NCBI GenBank assembly: GCA_002378745.1
Contig: DFRR01000008.1
Location: 4,190-35,252, forward strand
Direction of reading: 5' to 3'
Origin: Patescibacteria group bacterium UBA3458
GTDB lineage: Bacteria; Patescibacteriota; Minisyncoccia; Phycocordibacterales; UBA2100
DNA length: 31,063 bases
Positions 6,733 through 13,678 of the stretch are shown piece after piece. Every line of letters starts with the position of its first letter. The stretch's first letter is position 1. Below the pieces are notes generated by a model. The model was not told where the DNA came from. It did no database searches and worked only from the letters and a program-made list of their open reading frames with translations. The position numbers and the translations under genes are program-made.

Positions 6733-8069
6733 GTACGAACATGATTTATTTCTTGATCCAAAATACTGTCTGTTTTAATTTCATTCTTTACTTTCTCACA
6801 TGAGTGAATCACAGTTGTGTGGTCTCTCCCCCCTATTTTCTCACCAATACTTGGGTATGAAATCCCAAAATCCTCTCGCAAAATATACATAATTACCTGC
6901 CGAGGACGAACTACCTCTTTCTTTCTGGTCTTTTTATAAATATTTTGCTCATCAACTTCATAATATTCAGAAATTTTCTTAACAACTTCACCAACAGAAA
7001 TATTCTTATTTGGTTTACTGGTATGTTTCACAACATTCTGGACCTCTTGTGAGCTCAATTCCTTTCCTTTAAGCTGCGTCTTACAAATAAGTGTATTAAG
7101 TAACCCTTCAAGTTCTCGAATATTGCCGGGAACTTCTTTAGAAATATACTGAAGCACCTCCTCAGGAATATTAAAACTGTGTTGTAGAGCTTTTTCTCGA
7201 AGAATCTCCATTCGGGACTCAACATCAGGGTTGGGTATTTCAGCAATCATTCCGGCACTAAAACGACCTTTAAGGCGGTCTTCTAGTCCAAGTAGACTAT
7301 TCGGATGTTTATCTGAAGAAAAGACAATCTGCTTATTATTGTCATATAACGCATTAAATAAATGGAACAACTCTTCTTGAGTGCGCTCTTTGTCAGCAAT
7401 AAACTGAATATCATCCATTATTAATACATCATACTGACGATATTTGTCTTTAAAATTATTTCCCTTTCCCATCTTCACCGCATTAACAAAATCCATCGTA
7501 AATCGTTCAGATGTAACATAGAATACCTTTCTGTTCGAGTTTGTCTTCTTTAAATAATTACCAATGGATTGAATCAGGTGTGTTTTTCCATGCCCGGTCC
7601 CACCGTAGATAAAAAGAGGATTATAAGTAAGTCCTGGATTCTGCACGACTGCTTGTGCAGCTGCGTGCGCGAGTTGGTTAAAAGTACCAACAACAAATGT
7701 GTCAAACGTATAACGAGGATTTAGGTTGTCCCGCTTATCTATAAACATATCCTGAAGCAGTAGCTGGTTTTGGTTACTGTTTTGGCTTGGTCGCTGGTCC
7801 CCCGACGCGCGCTTTATGGCGTTTTTAGTAACCACATATTCGATTCCGCGTATTGAATCGTCAAAACCACGAAGTGTTTTAAGGATAAAAGAGTGATGCT
7901 TCTCATGAAGCCAGTCTTTCACAATCTTGTTTGGGACCCCGATATGTACAATATTAGCGTCTTGTTTGATGATGGCGGTGTCTTTAAACCATGTACGGAA
8001 ACTCGCTTCAGAGATGTTCATCTCAATGTACACGAGAGTGTTTTGCCAGAGTTCTTGATCGCTCAACAT
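6717..8069 (-). CDS. dnaA: Chromosomal replication initiator DnaA
   Basis: AAA+ initiator that binds DnaA boxes and opens oriC. The 450-residue protein has the N-terminal interaction domain (LWQNTLVYIEMNISEASFRTW), a linker rich in Asn/Gln/Ser, Walker A GGTGHGKTHL, Walker B VLIMDDIQFI, GRFSAGMIAEIPNPD (box VII region with arginine finger), and the C-terminal DNA-binding signature GGRDHTTVIHSCEKV. ATG 8069 is the only reasonable start. A TATAAT lies 23 nt upstream. It is the first gene of a leftward dnaA-dnaN-DUF721 unit, diverging from rpmH, which is the usual orientation on both sides of a bacterial origin. Confidence 0.98.
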   Translation of the reverse strand: MLSDQELWQNTLVYIEMNISEASFRTWFKDTAIIKQDANIVHIGVPNKIVKDWLHEKHHSFILKTLRGFDDSIRGIEYVVTKNAIKRASGDQRPSQNSNQNQLLLQDMFIDKRDNLNPRYTFDTFVVGTFNQLAHAAAQAVVQNPGLTYNPLFIYGGTGHGKTHLIQSIGNYLKKTNSNRKVFYVTSERFTMDFVNAVKMGKGNNFKDKYRQYDVLIMDDIQFIADKERTQEELFHLFNALYDNNKQIVFSSDKHPNSLLGLEDRLKGRFSAGMIAEIPNPDVESRMEILREKALQHSFNIPEEVLQYISKEVPGNIRELEGLLNTLICKTQLKGKELSSQEVQNVVKHTSKPNKNISVGEVVKKISEYYEVDEQNIYKKTRKKEVVRPRQVIMYILREDFGISYPSIGEKIGGRDHTTVIHSCEKVKNEIKTDSILDQEINHVRTLIHN

Positions 8070-8092
8070 AATACGTACTCAAAAGTTAGAGT

Positions 8093-8125
8093 ATTATATA
8101 CGAGTTTTTTTCCGAATGAAAAATA
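8093..8125 (-). promoter_or_regulatory. dnaA promoter
   Basis: On the minus strand a perfect TATAAT (8093-8098) is preceded at 17-18 bp by a weak TTTCAT/TTTTCA. The presumed leader carries the palindrome TACTC-N8-GAGTA (8076-8093), which could be an operator. Confidence 0.55.
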
Positions 8126-8337
8126 AATGTATTACAAGCAATATGTGAGTAACGTGTGGATAAGAAGTACTCCCCTTCCCTCCCTGAGTGTGTTCACACA
8201 AACTGGGTAGTGTATAACGGACACTTTTTCTATATATTTAGACGTATTTAGCCACCAAGGCAGGATGACATCTAATACAACCCATTGCAGCGTCTATACA
8301 CATGGTGTGGATAGCAAACCGCCGTACCGCCAAGGTA

Positions 8338-8365
8338 TTGCTTTTCTTATTTTTATACGTACTAT
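8338..8365 (+). promoter_or_regulatory. Probable rpmH promoter
   Basis: TTGCTT (8338-8343), a 16-bp spacer and TACTAT (8360-8365), ending 8 nt before the rpmH ATG at 8374. The transcript would be leaderless or nearly so. Confidence 0.4.
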
Positions 8366-8373
8366 TGTGGCTT

Positions 8374-8514
8374 ATGTCGACAAAGCGCACATACCAACCA
8401 AAGAAACTAAAACGACAGCGAAAGCACGGTTTTCTCGCTCGTTCTGCGTCCCCTGCCGGACGTCGCGTTCTTCGAGCACGCCGTCGCCGTGGTCGCGTAG
8501 CGCTTAGTGTCTAG
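8374..8514 (+). CDS. rpmH: 50S ribosomal protein L34
   Basis: A 46-residue, strongly basic protein, MSTKRTYQPKKLKRQRKHGF..., with the L34 signature TYQPKK-x-KR-x-R-x-HGF and an Arg-rich C-terminus. L34 sits in the large ribosomal subunit near 23S rRNA. The longer in-frame starts upstream (GTG/ATG from 8302) would add a hydrophobic tail not found in L34, so ATG 8374 is chosen; it also lies 8 nt after a -10-like TACTAT. It heads the rpmH-rnpA-yidC-jag unit typical of the origin region. Confidence 0.96.
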   Translation: MSTKRTYQPKKLKRQRKHGFLARSASPAGRRVLRARRRRGRVALSV

Positions 8515-8527
8515 CACACATCGTTGC

Positions 8528-8533
8528 TATACT
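8528..8533 (+). promoter_or_regulatory. Probable -10 box of rnpA
   Basis: TATACT ends 8 nt before ATG 8542, in the short rpmH-rnpA gap; rnpA may be expressed from its own leaderless transcript as well as by read-through. Confidence 0.35.
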
Positions 8534-8541
8534 GCAACAAC

Positions 8542-8871
8542 ATGTTTCGCAGGAACAATCGGGCAACCACCACTCAGGTTAAGCACGCTCTCTCTCGTGG
8601 ATTTACTCGCCAGTCGAATAATTTTTCAGTGCGAATACACAAAAACTCACTGGAAAAGGTCGCGATAAGCACTTTTTCGGTCGTGGTATCAAAAAAGGTG
8701 GCACCCACCGCTGTAGCACGCAATACACTGAAGCGTCGTATTCGCAGTGCGTTACAACAAAATCGAGCACCAAAATTCAGCGGAATATACATAATATACG
8801 CAAAAAAAGGAGCCACAGCACTCACGGTGAGTGATATGGCAAAAGAGCTCTCGCAGCTCATTTCAACCTAG
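8542..8871 (+). CDS. rnpA: Ribonuclease P protein component
   Basis: Protein cofactor of RNase P, which removes 5' leaders from pre-tRNAs. The 109-residue product is basic and has the family signature in ARNTLKRRIRSAL (RNxxKRRxR type), preceded by the conserved strand STFSVVVSKKVAPTAVARN. I start it at ATG 8542; an in-frame TTG at 8524 is less likely. It sits 27 bases after rpmH, the standard rpmH-rnpA pair. The catalytic RNase P RNA is not in this window as far as I can see. Confidence 0.93.
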   Translation: MFRRNNRATTTQVKHALSRGFTRQSNNFSVRIHKNSLEKVAISTFSVVVSKKVAPTAVARNTLKRRIRSALQQNRAPKFSGIYIIYAKKGATALTVSDMAKELSQLIST

Positions 8872-8873
8872 AG

Positions 8874-8902
8874 TTTACTTACCCTAGTGTCTGCGCTACT
8901 AT
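8874..8902 (+). promoter_or_regulatory. Probable yidC promoter
   Basis: TTTACT (8874-8879), a 17-bp spacer and TACTAT (8897-8902), which ends 6 nt before ATG 8909. This fits a leaderless yidC-jag transcript. Confidence 0.4.
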
Positions 8903-8908
8903 GCTGCA

Positions 8909-9661
8909 ATGCTAGTGACAGCCTTTCACGTCATTATTTTCAACCCTCTCTACAACGGGTTGGTTTTTTTGATAGACATCCTTCCGCTCGCTGATGTTGG
9001 CCTTGCGGTGGTACTCTTAACGCTCGTCGTAAAAATTATCCTCTTCCCCCTCGCACACAAGGTTGCACGTATGCAGGTGCAAATGCGCGAACTCACCCCA
9101 CACATTGAGGCCATAAAGGAGCAATATAAAGAAGACAAACAGGAGCAGACACTCAAGCTTATGGCTCTGTACAAAGAGAAGAACATCCGTCCGTTCCTCA
9201 GCATTTTGGTGGTGCTCATCCAACTCCCTATCATCTTCGGACTCTACTGGGTCTTTTTCCGCGGCGGACTACCAAATATCCAGGCAGACTTGTTGTACTC
9301 GTTTGTCCCGGTACCGGAAATGGTCAACATGCATTTCTTGGGGCTGTTTGATATGGGTGGACGCAGCATCGTGCTTGCGCTGCTTGCCGGTGTCACGCAA
9401 TTTATTCACACAATGTACGCACTTCCGGCACCAAAACCACGCGGCGACAACCCGAGTATCAAGGATGATTTGGCACACAGCTTTCACTTACAGATGAAAT
9501 ACGTCATGCCAATCATTGTCGTTGTTATCTCATACACCATCTCAGCTGCCATCGCATTATACTGGCTCACGAGCAACCTTTTCGCTATTGGGCAAGAGTT
9601 GTTGGTGTTGCGAAAGGCAAAAGCGGTGATAGTAAACGAACCGGAACACAATGGACAATAA
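8909..9661 (+). CDS. yidC: Membrane protein insertase YidC/Oxa1
   Basis: Inserts and folds membrane proteins, with or without SecYEG. The 250-residue protein matches the short Oxa1-type core without the large periplasmic domain of proteobacterial YidC. It has a hydrophobic N-terminal segment, the segment VVLLTLVVKIILFPLAHKV with Lys at the place of the groove's positive residue, a charged cytoplasmic hairpin (LTPHIEAIKEQYKEDKQ...), FLSILVVLIQLPIIFGLYWVF, and two further C-terminal membrane segments including ISAAIALYWLTSNLFAIGQ. It is in the rpmH-rnpA-yidC-jag order and overlaps jag by 11 bases. Confidence 0.95.
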   Translation: MLVTAFHVIIFNPLYNGLVFLIDILPLADVGLAVVLLTLVVKIILFPLAHKVARMQVQMRELTPHIEAIKEQYKEDKQEQTLKLMALYKEKNIRPFLSILVVLIQLPIIFGLYWVFFRGGLPNIQADLLYSFVPVPEMVNMHFLGLFDMGGRSIVLALLAGVTQFIHTMYALPAPKPRGDNPSIKDDLAHSFHLQMKYVMPIIVVVISYTISAAIALYWLTSNLFAIGQELLVLRKAKAVIVNEPEHNGQ

Positions 9662-10097
9662 CGCAATACAAAAATATATAGAAGAACTGCTTGTAAAGTT
9701 GGACGTTACGTATGATGCCGTGACTGTTGAAGAGAGTGCCGGACAAACCGTCTTTCAAATACAGACCACCGACAGCGCGAAACTCATTGGTTCGCGTGGC
9801 GACACCATCCGCGCGCTGAACCATGTTGTGCGCAAAACATTCGAGTCCGGAGAAGAAAAGGCACGGTTTCTCATAGATGTAAATCGGTACCGTACACAAA
9901 AGATTGAAGATTTGAAGAAAACCGCGCAGTTATTGGCGGAACGGGCTCGTTCGCTTAAATACAATGTAGAAATGTCCCCCATGAGTGCGTATGAGCGCAT
10001 GGTGGTGCATGCAGCGCTTGCTGATGAGCCACATATTGCAACCGAATCACATGGCGACGGTAAAGACCGCCGCGTCGTCATCAAGTACGTCGACTAG
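9651..10097 (+). CDS. jag: Jag/KhpB RNA-binding protein (KH-R3H)
   Basis: Cytoplasmic RNA-binding protein usually encoded next to yidC. The 148-residue product has a KH domain with the loop IGSRGDT (GxxG-type) near residues 45-51, followed by an R3H domain in the last about 60 residues (YERMVVHAALAD, then TESHGDGKDRRVVI). The N-terminal Jag-N domain of longer homologues is absent, as in many compact genomes. ATG 9651 overlaps the yidC end by 11 bases, so the two are probably translationally coupled. It converges with the pilin gene; only 6 bases separate their stop codons. Confidence 0.92.
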   Translation: MDNNAIQKYIEELLVKLDVTYDAVTVEESAGQTVFQIQTTDSAKLIGSRGDTIRALNHVVRKTFESGEEKARFLIDVNRYRTQKIEDLKKTAQLLAERARSLKYNVEMSPMSAYERMVVHAALADEPHIATESHGDGKDRRVVIKYVD

Positions 10098-10103
10098 CAA
10101 TTC

Positions 10104-10883
10104 TTAAATAACAGAACCTTCCCTAAATTGATACTCGCCCCCTTCTCTGAAGGGCGTTTCTTGTTTTACGCAAGGATTTCGTGCCACGTCCTGATTCCTC
10201 AAGCCAGATTCACATGCTTCTTTTGAAGTGTAACATGCATCCCTTTGTGGGCTCGGGTGACAATACGTTGTACTTCCAGGGGTTCGCAATTGGCACGTTA
10301 GATTTTCTCCTGTTCCGTAATTGGGATTTGAAGCTCCTACCCCAAAACCAGACCCATTCTCAGCAAGACACTTTTCTTTGGATGGATAGCATAGTTTTGT
10401 AGATCCCTTAGTGACACAATGTACTGTTCCTTCAGAGCTTACTGGTTGAATCAAGCGACCAGTAGAAGGTTGTTCCTGCACGCTCGAAACTTCTGTGGTT
10501 ATCGTGCCAAGACTGAAATCAAGATTGAGGGCATCCCTGTTTATTTCGTAGAAGAATAACCACGTTCCGAGTAACATAAGCAGTCCAAGGAGTGCTTGTT
10601 GTATGCGCTCCTTGCTACTCCCCTTCCCCGACACTGCTTCTGTTGTCATATACTCAAGACCAGACACAGCAATGATAAGTACTGCAAGAATAGCGCCAAA
10701 AGTAAGAGCGAGGTCAAAAAGGTTATTAAAATACGTTCCAAGAGAAGGCCCGGTGATACCCAGTCGCTCCATTGCCTCTCCAGAGACAGGGACAAACTCC
10801 TGCGCACCTACAATAGTTGGTATAAATAACAAGGCGCCGAGCAAGAGGGCAACCCCTTTTTCCTTAATTGTATCTAGAAACAT
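10104..10883 (-). CDS. VirB2/TrbC-like pilin with cysteine-repeat C-terminus
   Basis: Candidate pilin subunit of the type IV secretion-like machine. The 259-residue protein has a signal peptide (KEKGVALLLGALLFIPTIVG then AQEF), a short extracytoplasmic piece, and two membrane segments (LFDLALTFGAILAVLIIAVS and ALLGLLMLLGTWLFFYEI) joined by a small polar loop (GKGSSKERIQQ), the layout of VirB2-type pilins. Unlike classical VirB2, which ends soon after the second segment, it carries about 145 more residues with eight Cys, including two copies of C-x8-C-Y-x-S-K-E-x-C, suggesting a disulphide-stabilised surface domain. ATG 10883 is chosen because a TATAAT lies 15 nt upstream and the signal peptide starts there; 14 upstream codons to 10925 are in frame. 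Function is inferred from topology and neighbourhood. Confidence 0.7.
   Translation of the reverse strand: MFLDTIKEKGVALLLGALLFIPTIVGAQEFVPVSGEAMERLGITGPSLGTYFNNLFDLALTFGAILAVLIIAVSGLEYMTTEAVSGKGSSKERIQQALLGLLMLLGTWLFFYEINRDALNLDFSLGTITTEVSSVQEQPSTGRLIQPVSSEGTVHCVTKGSTKLCYPSKEKCLAENGSGFGVGASNPNYGTGENLTCQLRTPGSTTYCHPSPQRDACYTSKEACESGLRNQDVARNPCVKQETPFREGGEYQFREGSVI
10136..10156 (+). terminator. Possible terminator of the yidC-jag unit
   Basis: CGCCC (10136-10140) and GGGCG (10152-10156) with inner TT/AA pairs and a small bulge form a hairpin followed by TTTCTTGTTTT. It lies inside the 3' end of the opposing pilin gene. Confidence 0.4.
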
Positions 10884-10898
10884 ACTGACAGTCTTTTT

Positions 10899-10904
10899 AT
10901 TATA
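10899..10904 (-). promoter_or_regulatory. Probable -10 box of the pilin gene
   Basis: A perfect TATAAT on the minus strand, 15 nt before ATG 10883. It would let the pilin be transcribed separately from, and more strongly than, the upstream machine genes. Confidence 0.45.
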
Positions 10905-10929
10905 CGCGAGACACTCAGAACACATAAGC

Positions 10930-12159
10930 TTATTCAGTCGCTTCGATTTGTGGAAACGTTAGAGACCACAATGTTTGGTCGAGGGCGTTAGTAAAAAACA
11001 ACACAGTACCGGTAGCATCGAATGTTAGATTTTCCATATCAAGTGAAATACCGCTTCTCGCCGAAGAAGAAAAAACGTGCTCGGTAAGACCAGTCTCCGT
11101 ATCTATTTTAAATACCGAATCAGTAAAATGTACTTCCCCACGGTACCAGGCGTCGGGGTATGGCACGTCCGGCAACTCGTCAGGAAAGGCACAATAAATA
11201 ACAGGTTCCTGTGGGTGCCATACACATTTATCAGATAGTGTAGAACCGCTCAGGCTGGTTATAAGACCAGTGCTAAGCTCCTTGAGTCTCAATGCCGGGG
11301 CACCATTTTTCGTTGTGCTGTACAGTATATACTCACCATTCGGACTCATCTGTGCACTTAAACCGGTATGTTGACGCAGCACACTTCTTTTTTCTCCAGA
11401 TTCCGGATTTATTATGAAGGCTGAACTCATCAACGACGCTGAAGGACTCTGCCACACGAGAATTGCAGCACTGTTCCAGGTAATATTCCAATTGCGTAGT
11501 GTTGACTCGAACACTCGTTGTTGTGAACTTCCGTTTGGATCCGCAACATACAGTACACTACCCCCTGTCGTTTCCTCCAGCATGGCAATTTTGTTTCCAT
11601 CTTGGTTTGCGACTATGGCACGCACACTTCCCGTAAATGGTTCAGCAGGTTCAGATGAGCTGATTCTACTGTAGACACTCGCTACACTTTCATCCTCATT
11701 GAGATACTGGCGTATAACAGCAGTACCGTCGTTTACGAATATTGCGTTGTACACTCTTGGAACAGTCGTTTGATTAACTCGCGTCGTGGTGCCGTCAGGA
11801 AGCTCCTTTTCAAAGATGTGCCCGGTAGCACGATCAACGAAACGAACAGCATCATCCCGTCGCTTTACGAAGCCGGCAATTGGCAAGTTATACAGCTGTC
11901 GGAGCATTGGCTCTACAGAAGAGTCAGTGTCGCTTGGTGTGCTCGACCCCGTGTTAGATGTTCCACCAAACAATCCACCAAAGAAACCTCCCCCCCCAGA
12001 CGATGAGCCCCCGTTTCCTCCTCCGAAGTACGTTATATCTTGTGTTGGGTCAGTACTGTTTTGTTGCTGTTGATTGATAAACCAAGCTAATCCAAGCAGC
12101 CCACCAATAAGTAACAAAATGATGACCGATAGTGTTATGTAGAGTATGCGTTTATTCAT
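10930..12159 (-). CDS. Membrane-anchored TolB/WD40-like propeller protein, unknown function
   Basis: A 409-residue protein with one N-terminal membrane anchor (ILYITLSVIILLLIGGLLGLAW), then a Gly/Ser-rich flexible linker (about residues 45-80), then a soluble domain built of short beta repeats such as IVANQDGNKIAML, AQMSPNGEYILYST and TFDATGTVLFFTN. These 'sample, print, compare' repeats resemble TolB or WD40 beta-propeller blades. I recognise no precise family. The start ATG overlaps the stop of the upstream secreted gene (ATGA), so the two are translationally coupled. It is probably an extracytoplasmic accessory or scaffold of the secretion machine encoded around it; this is inference from position. 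Confidence 0.75.
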   Translation of the reverse strand: MNKRILYITLSVIILLLIGGLLGLAWFINQQQQNSTDPTQDITYFGGGNGGSSSGGGGFFGGLFGGTSNTGSSTPSDTDSSVEPMLRQLYNLPIAGFVKRRDDAVRFVDRATGHIFEKELPDGTTTRVNQTTVPRVYNAIFVNDGTAVIRQYLNEDESVASVYSRISSSEPAEPFTGSVRAIVANQDGNKIAMLEETTGGSVLYVADPNGSSQQRVFESTLRNWNITWNSAAILVWQSPSASLMSSAFIINPESGEKRSVLRQHTGLSAQMSPNGEYILYSTTKNGAPALRLKELSTGLITSLSGSTLSDKCVWHPQEPVIYCAFPDELPDVPYPDAWYRGEVHFTDSVFKIDTETGLTEHVFSSSARSGISLDMENLTFDATGTVLFFTNALDQTLWSLTFPQIEATE

Positions 12160-13181
12160 ATGCCAAATAGCGAGTCTCGCGCTGACCCTTCAAATGTTAC
12201 TCGAAAAACACCCTCAGCAGCTTGTAGTAACTGCGTTGCATGTTCAATTGCTACTCGGATTGTTGTGGCAACATTGCCTTCGGAGGAGAGTTGGACCGTA
12301 AGGAGAGACGGTGTTGCGCTTGGTGTGTTCGCTATCGTGTTGTTGATACGCCATGTGTATGAAAGCTCACGGTTGTTGCCGTGTGTGGTGCTCATAAAGT
12401 AGGGGGTGGCTTGTATATCGACACGTGACGACCCTCGAAATACATAGTTATCGACTATTGCATCGTGAAAACGAACTCCTATGAGTGGGTCGCGCTCATA
12501 CAATACTACTTGTGGCTCCTGTGTGGTGATTCGAGCGGATGAGCGAGCGATACGTGTTCCGTCAGGAGAGCGCACTTCTACAGAGAGAATGTACTCGCCC
12601 AAAAACTTTGGTCCCTCAGTTATGAGAGAACGTGCGCCAACACCGGACTGGCTTCCCAAAACAGTACCATTCTTGCTCCAAGTATAAATAAGTTCAGCAT
12701 TTGCATACACCGAACCATTATCTTTTAGAAAGTGTGGTTCCGCTTGCGCCCGAATGGTACTTCCTGGTGTGTAATGACTCGCTCCTTTAAAAAACGGAGG
12801 AACGTACGTATCTGCTTCCCAGAGGAGGGTTAGTTCAGACGGACGAATAGTTATTGATTTCGAACGCACGTCTCCGGAAGGAGTCCGTAGCAATACGTCC
12901 AGTTTTTGTGAAACTCCATTTTGTCCTGCTGAGAATACGAAAGAGACGCCACCTTGTTCTTGTTGTTGAGTAACGCCATCAAGTACCCATACGATTGTTG
13001 CGTTACGAGCGCTTTCTCCGTCAGAAGATACTGTTGCAGTCACCTCTTGTCCCGGTTGCGGGTATTCTGGTGTGAGCGTAATCGCAAGTACGTTGGGGGT
13101 GCTTACTACTTGAGCATATACAAAACCGGCCTGTGAAAAAAGAAAGACCGCCAACATTACTACAGAGATAAAACCTCGCAT
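12156..13181 (-). CDS. Secreted protein with Ig/PKD-like domains, unknown function
   Basis: A 341-residue protein with a clear signal peptide (FISVVMLAVFLFSQAGFVYA, cut before QVVS). The mature part has at least two beta-sandwich modules with typical phrases: PQPGQEVTATVSSDG, IVWVLDGV and later YTWSKNGTVLG and SYTWRINN, as in PKD/Ig-type domains. No catalytic motif is visible. It is likely a structural or adhesive component outside the membrane. TATAAT ends 7 nt before the ATG, so this gene starts a new, probably leaderless transcription unit with the coupled propeller-like gene. The family is not recognised. Confidence 0.75.
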   Translation of the reverse strand: MRGFISVVMLAVFLFSQAGFVYAQVVSTPNVLAITLTPEYPQPGQEVTATVSSDGESARNATIVWVLDGVTQQQEQGGVSFVFSAGQNGVSQKLDVLLRTPSGDVRSKSITIRPSELTLLWEADTYVPPFFKGASHYTPGSTIRAQAEPHFLKDNGSVYANAELIYTWSKNGTVLGSQSGVGARSLITEGPKFLGEYILSVEVRSPDGTRIARSSARITTQEPQVVLYERDPLIGVRFHDAIVDNYVFRGSSRVDIQATPYFMSTTHGNNRELSYTWRINNTIANTPSATPSLLTVQLSSEGNVATTIRVAIEHATQLLQAAEGVFRVTFEGSARDSLFGI

Positions 13182-13188
13182 ACACTAC

Positions 13189-13194
13189 ATTATA
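13189..13194 (-). promoter_or_regulatory. -10 box of the secreted Ig/PKD gene
   Basis: Perfect TATAAT on the minus strand, 7 nt before ATG 13181, in a 61-base gap. Confidence 0.5.
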
Positions 13195-13242
13195 TAGTGC
13201 TTTATGCTGAGTCCCAGAAAGGCATCGTGATAAGTGTAAGTA

Positions 13243-13662
13243 CTACCCTATGCGCCGCTTTTGCCTCGAGAGAGTAACCTCGTTGTCATTAGCCGCCATA
13301 GGAACTTTCATCTCAGCAACCATTTCTTTTTGTTTTTCAGCGTCTTCCTTTTCAACTTGGCGTATGATGAAAAATGTTCCCACACCCCAACCCGGAATGA
13401 CGTTATTTAAAAACGGCAATATCTCGACACTAAGAACGGCAATATTCAAGAAGTACCGATTTGATTTGTCAGCGAATCCAACACCAAGAATACGTAACCA
13501 GACCCAAAACACGATACGTGCGAATACGGTCAAAATGGTTGAGAGAAACAATCCGAGAATCGGGATGAACACAAAAATAAATTGCAAAAAATCTACCGCA
13601 AACGCAACGGAAAGCAGTGCACTTTTATGAAACCCATTAATACGTACTTCGTGTGAGGCCAT
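13243..13662 (-). CDS. Small multi-pass membrane protein of the secretion cluster
   Basis: A 139-residue protein with a hydrophobic centre: residues about 15-58 (SVAFAVDFLQFIFVFIPI, LSTILTVFARIVFWVWL) and about 70-100 (FLNIAVLSVEILPFLNNVIP, GVGTFFIIRQ), giving two to four membrane segments, and a charged cytoplasmic tail (EKEDAEKQKEMVAEM...). I do not recognise the family. It begins 16 bases after the virB4 stop and is presumably co-transcribed with it, so it may be a VirB3-like or other inner-membrane partner. That is only inference; the length is larger than VirB3. Confidence 0.7.
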   Translation of the reverse strand: MASHEVRINGFHKSALLSVAFAVDFLQFIFVFIPILGLFLSTILTVFARIVFWVWLRILGVGFADKSNRYFLNIAVLSVEILPFLNNVIPGWGVGTFFIIRQVEKEDAEKQKEMVAEMKVPMAANDNEVTLSRQKRRIG

Positions 13663-13678
13663 GAAACTACCCGTAGTA

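Larger units (their letters stand above)
8070..8373. other. dnaA-rpmH intergenic region with DnaA-box cluster (oriC part)
   Basis: This 304-base gap holds no gene. DnaA-box matches are TGTGGATAA (8155-8163, exact, minus orientation), AGTGTATAA (8209-8217, one mismatch), CTATACACA (8294-8302, one mismatch) and TGTGGATAG (8306-8314, one mismatch). The last two face each other across 3 bp. The region also holds the dnaA and rpmH promoters. It is the likely initiator-binding part of the origin. Confidence 0.65.

Noticed and set aside
8302..8373. N-terminal extension of rpmH (hydrophobic residues)
   Set aside because: L34 proteins start at MxxKRTYQP; the extension region holds DnaA boxes and the promoter.
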